Notes under the pieces: model-generated
Seen by the model: the letters and a program-made list of their open reading frames with translations, nothing else
Databases searched by the model: none
Told to the model about the DNA's origin: nothing
Origin: Psoroptes ovis
Taxonomy: Eukaryota > Arthropoda > Arachnida > Sarcoptiformes > Psoroptidae
DNA: 64,000 bases
Assembly (NCBI GenBank): GCA_002943765.1
Contig: PQWQ01000021.1
Location: forward strand, 806,001 to 870,000
Direction: 5' to 3'
Made by a program: the position numbers and the translations under genes
Part shown: positions 20,776-32,700 of the stretch, one piece after another
How positions within the stretch are numbered: position 1 is the stretch's first letter
Layout of the letters: each line of letters begins with the position of its first letter

Positions 20776-23700
20776 GTACGTTTTTTTTTGCTGTTTTTTT
20801 TCTTTAAAAATTTGATTACGTCAGTTGTGAATGGTTCTCGAGACTGTTTCTGAATCATATGATTTCAGTGGATTTTTTTCGTGTGCAAATGTATAGGTAT
20901 GATGACATGGAATCTGAGTGTATTAGCCAAAAGCGCGCGCTTTTGCCCATAAGCCGAAGCCACGATTCTCCGATGGCTGCATGAGGACTGATGAGCGAAG
21001 CCGAGAGAGGATGAGGAGCGAGAGGGGGTTAGAGCGATGATGCGAGAGCCAAAGGCATGTGTGCTGAGAGCGGCTGCTGTAAACAGCTGCTTCGTTTCCC
21101 CCCATGTTCAAGAGCAGCGTATCGGTTTTCCCCCCTTTGAAATTCCTTCTGATTCTTTACGTTGATTGACTTATGTGTGCCAATTGATGTTGATGCTATT
21201 TCGACTGCTGCTGCTACCACTCGGTTGGGTAGAAGTGAGCTTGTAAGTGAAGGAATTTTGGAATTTTTTTCGGTGAAATTCTTTGAAAGGAATGAATTCT
21301 TTTGGTTACGTCTTTTATGAATGATCCCTCACGATCATTTATACTTCAAAGACGCTTAAAAATGTGGAGAATAAAAATTCGAGGGGGATGCGGCCGATTC
21401 CGTGCCCCCTCCTCACTTCTCCCCCTCTTCACCGAGTTCAATGTGTTACATAATTCTAATTCTGTCAGTGGAGAATAATGACACAGACACACGAAGATGA
21501 TGCGCATACAACGACCTATTTTGACCTATGTCTGTCTGCCAGTATCAAAATGGTCATCGGTTAATTGATGATAATGTCGTCGGAGTACATTAGCCTATGT
21601 TTTCGGAGCATGCGCACACACATGTCTACCCTCTGCAATTTGCCCGCCGAAAATTTTTTTGAAAATTGCTGCTGCTGGTACACCCTCCGCATGCAACGTA
21701 CTCATTATTGATTCACTGTTGCTGCTGCTGCTGCTTCCTCCTCCTCCTCCTCCTCCTCACTTTGCTCTTGTTGCTCTTATCACACCATACAAAGGTCACT
21801 GTTCTTTACGGGTACTGTCGTAGTTGCCCCCCTCTCTTTCTAATCATATGAATGAGTCGAATCTTTTCTTTATTTTGCAGTGTACACATCATCATCGGCT
21901 CCTCACTCACCCTCTGTTGGTTTCTGCTGTTGCTGCTGCTGGTGGCTGATGATGGATGTTTTAGTTTCATTATCATTCCATTCATATTAGGTTGTCCCAT
22001 AAGTTCTTTCCGTTTTTTTGATTTTTTTTCATTTAAAAAACTGCAAGAACTTATGGGACGACCTAATATATTCAGTGTCGTTGCTTGAGATACTAAATGT
22101 GTCTGTGTATCTCTGTGTGTGTGTGGCATGATATTTGTGTATGGATGATAATATATATGTGTGTGTGTGTGTTCATGTTCATTACCCTCGGCAGATCATC
22201 AAAATAATAGGTTGTCCCATAAGTTCTTGCCGTTTTTTAATTCTTTTTTTCACTCGAAAAACGGCAAAAACTTATGGGACAACCTAAAAAATGAATGTTT
22301 TTTTTAAATGTGTCTGGATGATTTAAATAATTTTTTTTTTTCGAATGTTTTTTTTTTCGTATTTTTTCTCTGATATGGTATATGTGAATGGCCCCATGAT
22401 TAATGTGATGTTTTTTTCGAATTTTTTTCGATTCGGTCATTTTTCACTGTGTTCTGCTCACAAGTTGAGTCAAAATAGAGGATACTTGGGATACTTAAGG
22501 GGCTTTCGGGGCCTTCAAGACCCCTCTTTGACCCTTTGAAACATATGGAACATGTGTCTCTCGGGTGACTTGTAAGGGTTTGACCTTTGTGGGTTTTCCA
22601 CTTGTGGGGGTTAACTGATCGAAAACTTGGAGACTTTCGCCCTGAGGCCAAATAAAGGGTTAAGTGATTTGTTTCGAATCTCCTCGGTGATCAAAGAGGA
22701 TTAATGATGATTCAGTTTTCACTCCCCCCTTTTTTTGGATGTATTTGACCGCTTTGTATCTGTGTGTGTGCGAGCCAGCACATCAACCCGCTCTCCCCTG
22801 CTCCCCCTCCTTTTTTTGTCATAAAAAAAATTTTAATGGAAAAAAACGATGAAAAAACCCATGTGAATGATGATGAGGGTGAGGAGGAGGAGGAGCGCTT
22901 TTATCTCAGTGTAAGATCTTAAAGCCGAATCTAAGAAACAAGAATAAAGATCACCCAGACTCTTTAATCGTTTTTGTCTTGATGATTCGATCGATTATGA
23001 TGATGATAATCGCTGCAGCAGTTTCTTTAATGTCTTAGAATGTCTAAGACTCAGCAGCAGCGAAGCATCTTCAAATACCCGTTTTGAGTACATGTTTGTG
23101 TGTTTGCAATCAAAAAAAACATTCCTCCTCCTCCTCCTCCTCTTTGTTTATTTCTTTTGTTTTTTCGCATTATTTTTGCTTTTTCTCCTGTCCTCCTCCT
23201 CCTCCTCATTGTGTACATATTTTTAGATCAATTTTTTTTACTCCAATCTTCATCATCAACATCAAAATGATGTAATGGTAAAGATTAAGTGGTTGTCCGA
23301 AAAGTTTATTCTGCTTAATTACAATAGTTTTTCATGAAAACTGGCCAAAACTTTTCGGACAACCTCTTGCAACTTTAGTCTAATGATTGTTGCATAATTT
23401 TCATTTGTTTGTTTTGGTTTTCGAATTTAGCCAAATAGAAAAAAAAATCATTAAATGGATTCATGTGACTTTTTGTTTGTTTGTTTGGATAACGAAAGAA
23501 GAAGAGGGTGAGGAGGAGGAGGAGGAGTGATGAGATATGATTTTTTTTCAAAGTTTATTATCAGGAGCAAGAGTACCCGAATTATGTAAAAAGAACCAAT
23601 CAAAAAATTACTCATTCGTCCTCCTCCTCCTCTTCATAATCATTTTTTTAATGACTTTTTTTTATTAGATTGTCCCATAAGTTCTTGTCGTTTTTCGAAT

Positions 23701-26700
23701 GAAAAAAGTGTTAAAAAAACGGCAAGAACTTATGGGACAACCTAATACACTGTGAAAAGTGTGTGGAGTGAAGAAAACCCAAACAAACTCCCGCCGCCAA
23801 AAAATGATTTTTTTCCATTCTTCATTAATTCCCGGCTTTATTATGAGTTTTTTTTTATGAAAAAAAAGTCAGTCATTGTGTCCATACATGTGCGCGTTTC
23901 GTCCCCCTCCTCCCTCTTTTTCACTGTGCTTCGAGAGCAATCATTGGGAGCGGTGGCTGCGGCGGCGATCACCGAACTAACCAATCGATTTGGTTGAGAA
24001 AATGAAGAAAAAAAACCCGAACTCTCTCTTCCAAGAGAGTATCCCCGCTCTTCAAAAATATTGGGTTGTCCCATAAGTTCTTGCCGTTTTTCGAATAAGA
24101 AAAAAATTTGAAAAACGGTCAAAACTTATCGGACAATCTAATAAATCAGTGAGTGAATGAAATGATTGAATGAGGAGAAGAATCGAGAGAAGAGGAGACT
24201 CTATGTGGAAAAACAAAAACAAAAAATTGTCGTTTTTCCTCCCGCCGCCGTCGTCATCATCATCAGAAAATTTTTTCGAATTTTTTTTACCGAATTTTTT
24301 CGTTCGTTCGTTCGATTGCTCATTGCTCCCGCTGTGTTTTTTTTTTTTTTTTTTTGTTCGAAGCGAAATTCCTCCCGCCTCGAAAAAATTCGAGAAAAAA
24401 AATGCTGAGGAGGAGGGCGAAGATGAGGGTGCTGATAATGACTTGTGCGCATGCTCAGAACAACGAAAACTGTCCGATCAATTAAAAATAGCGTTCGAAA
24501 TCTTTGTTTTTTTTAAAGTCTCCGAATCTCGGAGACTTTTAAATGTTTGTTATTATTCAAACTGCGCATGCGCACAACCAAAAGATTCGAAAAAAAACTG
24601 GTTTTTGAATCAGCTGCTGAATCTCATTGGTTCATTTGCATGTTTCCATCTCCCTCTCTCTCTCTCTCTCTCTCCTCTTTGAGAGTGACTCTGATCGCCT
24701 CTCTTTTTGTTTTTCGACCGATTCATTCCACTGAACTTGGCCCAGACGCCGGAGTAATTTTTTTTGTTTGTTTTGTTTTTGTTTTGTTTTTATCTTCACC
24801 CGAAAAAAATTATCAGCCGTATGTGAAAGGTAGTGGCACACAAATGTGTTAGTGGGGGCCGCTGATGTGTTGACAAATACATTGATTTTTGCTTGTGACA
24901 ATCATTAAATAACACTCTTGGTGATTTACTGTTTTTGTTTGTTTTCGGTTATCCTCTCTCATCTTTCACTCCAATCAATGAAATAAAACTCAAGGATCAT
25001 TTGTAATGTCTCCACTTGTCAGATGTACAATTGCCGGCTATTTTTACTGTCAAAAACATCGCGTTTGAGTGACCATGGCGATTCGGCGAATCGCCGCAGT
25101 CGAAATAGCCGTCCAGAGTCCAGGAAAATCCTTGGAAACACTCCTCATTCCCATTGAATCACATGATTTTTATGAATTATTGTCACCTGTATCTCTTTGT
25201 TTACTTATCTTGTTGCGCATCATTTATTGCATTGCATCATCTCGTAACTGACGTAGTTCAATGGTGGTGGTCACAATGGCATTGTGGCCACCCCTGGATT
25301 CATTGTGACTACACCGTTTTTTACCATTTTTGGTACATTTGGTACTCTACGCAAGGCGACAAGAATATTGGCGCCATTAATTTCTCAACGATGACGTCGT
25401 CTATTTACACCTGTTAAGTGACGACGACGACGACAGGTAAAGCTAAAAATAGAGACAATTAATTGATTAATTAATCTTGTGATTACTTTGTTTATTAACA
25501 AAGTCGTCACTTGATCAATGAATGGGCCTCTCCAATATCGATTGTTTTTGTTTTGATGTCTCAGTTGTCTCCGAGTGGTGTGCTCCTCTCTCTGTTTTCC
25601 TTGGAAGTCAGTCAGTCAGTTGTTTGTGTCGTTTTCTGCTAATCCTTAGCCGCTTTGGCATATTTTTTATTTCCCCAGTGAAGAGGGTGAGGAGGAGGAG
25701 GAGGATTACTTATGTTTTCTAAGGCGATGTGTATCTACGGACACACCCACTTTGCCTTATGTGCTCTTGACCTAAATCCGATACTCAATGATTGATTTGT
25801 TTTTTGTTTTGTTGATTGTTTTCATTGGCAAAAATGTACTCAATTTTTTATGTACTCTTTGAGTACGGAATTTTTTTTTTTTTTTTTTTGACTGTTTTTG
25901 TGTGTTTGAGTTAGCTTCGTTCGGTGGTCAATGTGGGTGGAAATAGTTGTTTCGATTGTGGTGAGGTTGTAATCGATGGAGGTTAAATGATTACTTATGA
26001 TGTGTGAAGGTCATGGTGGAATCAATTTGTGTTGATTTAATTAAGTCTAATTTAATTTAGACTCTTAACCCTTTATTCTTGACCTTTTTGAATGATGTCG
26101 CGAGCACCACTGGTGCGTATAGTCCTTTGGGACCTCGAAAATCAGTACCGCCGCAAGCGATTCGAAGGGTTTAATTGGATTTCCACTGAACAAATTTTAA
26201 AGGTTCAAACAACCTGCTTTGCCCGAACTTGGTTCGGGCTATTTTCACTGTTTTTAGTTGTCCCACGAATGATTTGAGAGAAAAAATGCTTCAACGACTG
26301 GCTGAACGTTTATGTGTTCACACATGAGACCATCACCATTTCGTTTCACATGATTATCATTGATGGTGGCTGTTGCGTATGATTGTGACTGTTACTGTCT
26401 GCAATTGTGACTATGACATCATTAATCGATTGATTGATTTATTGATAATCAATCACATGTGGCAATGAATCAATGATCATATCACATTGAAACATGATCA
26501 TAATCATTGATCATCACATGGTGATATTTAATGGTGAATTAAATCCTTATGTCTTTCATTGTGTGATTTATGAGAAGATTGTTTTCTCGATGACGAACTG
26601 AAACAGAAATTCGAATCGAATCACCACTACCACGCAACTGCTACGCACATTGTGACCATTCCTTTGAATATTCCTTCAGCCTCAAAGAGGCTTCTCAAGA

Positions 26701-29700
26701 CTCACCACTTCTTAAACACTGGTCCTCCGTGGTGCTGCTGCTGGTGGTGGTGGTCCAAGAAACTACAGCTAAACACCGAGAGAGGTAACAGGGTTAAGAC
26801 CTGATGAATTTTTCGCGCTCAAAATTTTTTTTGGCGCAAAAAAAACGCGCTAATTCATCAGGTCTTAACCTTCGAAGAAAAACGAAAAATTCTTGGAATT
26901 TTTTCGTTTCTTCTTCTGAGTGCATTGTGACAACAGCAGCAGCAGCAACCACAGTCGACAGCTCACATGTGACTCATGACTGTGACTCAGTCACAGTCAT
27001 GAGTCTTACTGCCACCACTGCTGTGGTGGCAGTGGTGAACCACATGAACACTAAGGTTCATGATGATGATGAGGGTTCATATCATTGATCATCAATGAGT
27101 GCGTGGTGTGGTATGTGCTCTGTGATTGGTTTGGTGTATATAAGTGTTGATCGAATTTTCGAAAAAGTTTTGGCAAAAATTTTCATTTTTTCGAATTTTT
27201 TTTTTTCATTTCCAAAATTTCTCCAAAATTGATTTCTTCAAAATTTTTTGTGTTTTTGAAATTCTCAATTTTTTTCTGATCTCAAATTTTTAATTTAGTT
27301 GAATTAAAATTAATTCAGTTTAAATTCAGTTGAATTAAATTTAATTTAGTTTAATTTTGTGATTTTTTTGTGTGTGAATGTGACTCTGAATGTAAAAAAC
27401 GATGAATTATCAAAAATATTTCTCGAATTTCAACAGTCGTTTGATGAGTCGTGATTGTAAAAATGTAAAACAATCGACCATCACCGCTACTGCTGCTGGT
27501 AAATGATCAATTGATTTAGTTTAATTATCAGGTTGTCCCATAAGTTCTTGCCGTTTTTCTAATGAAAAAATATTTAAAAAACGGCCAAAACTTATGGGAC
27601 AACCTAATAATTTTAATTCAGTTTGATTCCAGTTTCTCGTGATTTTAATTGAATCGATTAATTAATTTTCTTTTTTTCTTGATTTTTTCTATTATAACCC
27701 AACCAACCAAATAGTTCGACCACGTGAAATGTTTGAGAAATTATATTCAGTCAAAAATATATTGGGAAGCGGTGGTTTCGGTACCGTATATGCCGGTACA
27801 CGTATACGTGATGGACTACCTGTAAGTCGTTTATTCATTCCGAATTTAGGAACAGGTTAATTTCTTCTTTCTTTTACCCCTTTTCTTCATTATTTTTCTT
27901 CCGACTATTTCCACCCGATTTGTCGATCATCAAATCCAATTGCCCATCAATGTCGAAATAGGTTGCAATAAAACATATCAAACGTGATAAAGTGACCAGT
28001 TGGGAACAATATGGGGGCCGTACGGTACCGATGGAAATTTGTCTGTTGGAAAAAGTTAGCCACATAACTGGCGTTATTCGTATGTTAGATTGGTACGAAG
28101 ATCATCAATCATTCATCATCATTATGGAACGGCCTGATAATGTCAAGGATTTATTCGATTTCATCACCGAACGTGTGGTGCTCGAAGAACGTATGGCACG
28201 GCTATTTTTCCGTCAGCTGATCGAAATCATTATCCTCTGCCACAAATCTGGTGTTTGTCATCGTGATATTAAAGATGAAAACATCCTCGTCGACTCCCGT
28301 ACGATGTCCATTAAACTTGTTGATTTTGGTTCCGGTGCCTACCTGAAGGATACGGCTTACACCGATTTTACAGGTGAGTTTTTCCTTGGAAATTTTTTTT
28401 TCGCTGGAATTTCCCCGGGAATTTTCTCTTGAATTTTTGCTTCGAAATTCCCCAGAAATTTTCTCTCAAATTTCCCCATAAAACCTTCGAAACACATTCC
28501 AAGCCATATTTCCAATGCATTCCTGGCCACCAGCTGCGCCAGTTTTCTTGTTGCTATTCGCTACATAGTAACAACTTGGCTTCGATTTTCGAACATTTTT
28601 TTCCAATCAAAATATTAGGTTGTCCTATAAGTTTTTGCCGTTTTTTAATTTTTTTTTTTCATTCGAAAAACGGCAAGAACTTATGGGACAACCTAATAAT
28701 TACCCCAATGATGAGAGAGGTGGCCAGCCATTAATTTTAGCAAAAAATTTTTGCTAAAAATGTTCGAAAGAGGGGTATAATACCTTATACCTCTTAAAAT
28801 TACCCTTTATACCCCTTACTCTTACCTCTTTCTCTTGAAGGCTATACATTTTTTCAATGTATTTTAAAGGTTTTTCCGAAAGTTTTTGTTTTAATTTTGC
28901 CGACCAAAACAATTTATGACGTTTAATTAATGAATCACTTTGCTGGCTGCGCAAGTTGTTGATTATAACCATGTTTGTTTGTACTTATGTTGCGCTAGTG
29001 ATCAGATACCTTCATCAATGAATGGCTCCGCCATTCATTGATTGATTATCGATTCGAAAATTGTTCAAGTTTTTCCAGAGCTTTACCCCTGATAATGATC
29101 ATCATTGGTAAAAGCCTTAAAAGCAATTAACCCTTTGAGTCTCTCGAGGGTTAATTGCTTGCTTGAATTGGTTTAAGAATTTTGTTGCAGCAAAACTTGC
29201 TCAGTTTGTGAGTGTGTGTGTGTGTGTATCCAAGCAAAGTATACACATTTTATGAATGGGAAAACTTGCGTAAATTTTCCATGTAACACTCATATGTGTA
29301 TGACCCTCTTTGATGATGATCATCATCTGAGAAAGGGTTAAATTGGTTTCACATTGCCGCTGCGCCTGGTCGACTATATTCACTCATTCAATCAGGTATA
29401 TGATCTCGTATACAGGTCAACAGATGATTGACCAATTGTTGTTGTTGTTATTACTGATGAAACTGATGTTACACTGTAACTATTAGGTTGTCCGAAAAGT
29501 TCATTCCGCTAATCACAATAGAGTTGCTGCATGAAAATTGGCCAAAACTTTTCGGACATCCTTAGTAATTTGCTTGGCTTTGTCAGTATTCGAATGATTT
29601 GAGTTTTTTTTCTTTGTGAATATTTTTGATGCAGGGAGCCATTCATAAATAACGAAAAAACTTGTTCCGCAAGATTTTTGAAATTTTTTCCTTAGAAAAT

Positions 29701-32700
29701 CGAAAAAAAATTGTGCCAAGCAAGTGAATGCTGCTGCTGCATACCTTTGAAGGATTATCCTCATTTCGCTTAGCTGGTTGTTGTCTCTGTGCATGTCTTT
29801 TGTCTGTTTATGGTCAAATAGTGAAGATTAAGAAAAAAAAATTTCCTTCACATTAAAAAATTTTTTCATAACTCCGTAACACAAACACATACCGCTACCT
29901 TTTACCGTTATTTCATATTTTTTTCGATGTGCATCGACGCCGTTTGTTTTTGTTTTTTGTTTTGTTTTTTTCTAATTTTTGAGGCTCCCGGCGTTTTAAT
30001 GATTGCTGTATTTTTTGGCGGGGGAGCAGAAAGAAGAAGGGCAGAATAAGAAGTGAAGAGGTGCAAGTTGAAGCGGGGGGGAGCCAGTGTTATTGTTGCA
30101 AGAACAATGATGAAGAGCAGCAGCAAGAGGAGGAGGAGGATGTGCAGAGAGTCACATGATTCTTATGATTTTCGATGAAATCATTGAAGACTTGTGACTT
30201 GCGTGCTCACATGCTCACTCTCTTTCTCTCTGTGTATCATGTGTGCATCCGACCTTTAAAACGCTTGTGTGTGTTTGAGGGATGAGGAGGGAGAGAGCAA
30301 AATTGAGGAGGAGGAGGAGGAGGAGGATGAAAAAGCACAAAAAACGTTAAAAACACCTGAGCTCTCAGTGTGTGTGTGTGTGTGGTAACTGTACATGTGT
30401 ATGTGTGCGTATCTATTTGTGTGTGGCGCCATTCATAAATGTGCTAATTTATTTTTTTCATCTTTACTCAAAGTATTAGGTTGTCCGATAAGTTCTTGCC
30501 GTTTTTTTGAATGGAAAAAATCTAAAAAACGGCAAGAACTTATGGGACAACCTAATAACAAAAAATTTTGCGAAGGACTTGTGGTCTCATTTTTCATTCC
30601 TTTTCTTCTCAAATTCCTTTCTTGGAAAATTTTCTTTAGAAAAATCATTCATTCACTGATATATGCTAGTTTGTACTTGTATATATGAATGACCCATTAT
30701 CCATTGTGTGTTTGCGTGTGTTTTGTGTGTACAGGTAAAAAATGTGTTTTCTCATTGATTTCATTGAATCCATTGAATGAAATGACTGTGATGATTACAT
30801 GATTTCATTTATGAATGAATGAACTAATCAATGAATGAATGTGTGTGTGTTCGTCATTTGATGGTGTTGAAAATGAGTAAATGTCGTCGTTATTTCATTA
30901 GGTTGTCCGAAAAGTTTTGACTGGTTTTTATTTAGCATCTCTATTGATTATGCTGAATGAACTTTACGGACAATCTAAATATTTATGAACAAACACTGTA
31001 ATCACATGGTCATTTCATATATATCGTGTTGTAGTCATGTGTGTGTGGTTGTCTCATTGTTCATCATTATTCTTATGACTAATGTCGTTGCGTATTTCGT
31101 GTGTGTGTGTGTGTCTGTGCAATGCATGTATATGTTCATATATCAAATGGATATATACATTAGGTTATCCGGAAAGTTCATTCGGCTTAACCAATCGAGA
31201 GTTGCTCGTGAAAATCGGCCAAAACTTTCCGGACAACCTAATACATATGGACAGCACGCAGATATACGTGTATATTTGTGTTTGACGTTTTTTATTTGTT
31301 TCAAAAAATAAATGATGTAATTTCATTTATGAATTGCGTCAATATATATCGATGGATGATGCTATTAGCAAGGTTTCGTGCAGAGTACAGTTTAGTTGAT
31401 GATGATTATTTAATAATAATTGTTACGTATTTTATGAATGATGCACCTTGTGTTTTGGAAAATTTTCCAAGAAATTTCTTTTTGCAATTTCTCGAGAAAA
31501 ATGTTTCCGGTACAAATGATCTTCGTCTGCTGACGTTTGATTGATTTCGTAAATGTCGAAATTTTTTTTTCTCGGAAAAAGTTTCCGAGAAACTTTTTTC
31601 GATAATTTTTCCGGAAAGATTTCTGAACTTGAAGGGTTTTAGGGTTGTCTTTGCCGATTTTACCCCTGTGATTACCTTTGAGTGCGTTCTCCAGTAGGTT
31701 ACAACCTTTACGAATGGACCCCTGCGTCCATTTTCTTTCATGTTTTATCCGTAGAAGTGTTTGTCCTTGTGGCGCTCCGATCGCCATGATTATTTTAGCC
31801 GTCAAAGGGTTATGGCTTGCTTCTGTGACTCTGCCAGTTATACACCTTTGCCTATCACCTTGATTGATCAATGGTGGTGGTTACCTTGTGTATTCACTCA
31901 GTGTATTTTTCAATTGCGTCGTTACCTTCACATTAAAAAATCAATGTGAATCTAAAACGATCAGCGGCGGCGGCGCCATTCACATACTCCAGACGCTCTC
32001 TCTGTGTGTGTGTCTTGTGACTTTGTTTATATGAAACTATGTTGGCATATATATCATCGACTTATATATCAAAGCAGACAAACACATAAATATTTGCGAA
32101 ATATTAGGTTGTCCCATAAGTTTTGGCCGTTTTTCGAATGAAAAAAAAACTTAAAAAACGGCAAGAACTTATGGGACAACCTAATAATTGTGTCTCGGGA
32201 GCTTAATAGTAACTTTATTTATGAATTGCGCATTTATTTATTTGTATTATTTTTCCGGCATTGTATTTGTATTTATGAATGACTCCTTGTTTGTAATTCA
32301 TTCATTTGTTTGTTTGTCTCGATGAATGGAATGTTTTCGAAAAGAGAGAACAACAAATCGACAAACAATCGAAGGCGTACGCCCACCTTTGAACCAATTT
32401 TTTCATTTCAAGTCTCTCAAATCTATAGTCTTCAGTCTCTCCCCTCCTGTGCTGCCCCCTGTTTTTTCATTGTATTTATGAATGATGAGTTTTAGTAAAT
32501 AAATGACTGAATTCATTGAAAAATGCCGTTCATAAACAACGTTACTTTGTTCATTTGTATCGCTCCTCTCGGCTGCTCTTTTTTTGGCGCCAGTCATGTG
32601 ATTTTTCATTTGTTTTCGTTTCGTCGTAAGCCTGGAAAATTCGCAACATTTTTCCATTTCTCCCATTCGATTGTTGTTTCGCCCCCCCCCGCCTGCTTAT

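Larger units (their letters stand above)
20776..27401. other. intron 1 of the long PIM form (part), no coding
   Basis: The intron runs to 27714, interrupted by the alternative first exon. It holds five hairpin elements before the alternative exon and a sixth after it (27528-27607), AGG/CCT trinucleotide runs (22880, 23130, 23510, 25690), purine/pyrimidine tracts (24650), a TTAA hairpin (26798-26864), perfect palindromes (26971-27033) and a TATA box (27137). Small open frames here are not supported. Confidence 0.6.

Noticed and set aside
24166..24682. Overlapping forward frames in kinase intron 1
   Set aside because: Low-complexity Phe/Ser/Lys runs from T- and purine-rich tracts, inside an intron, with no partner exon.
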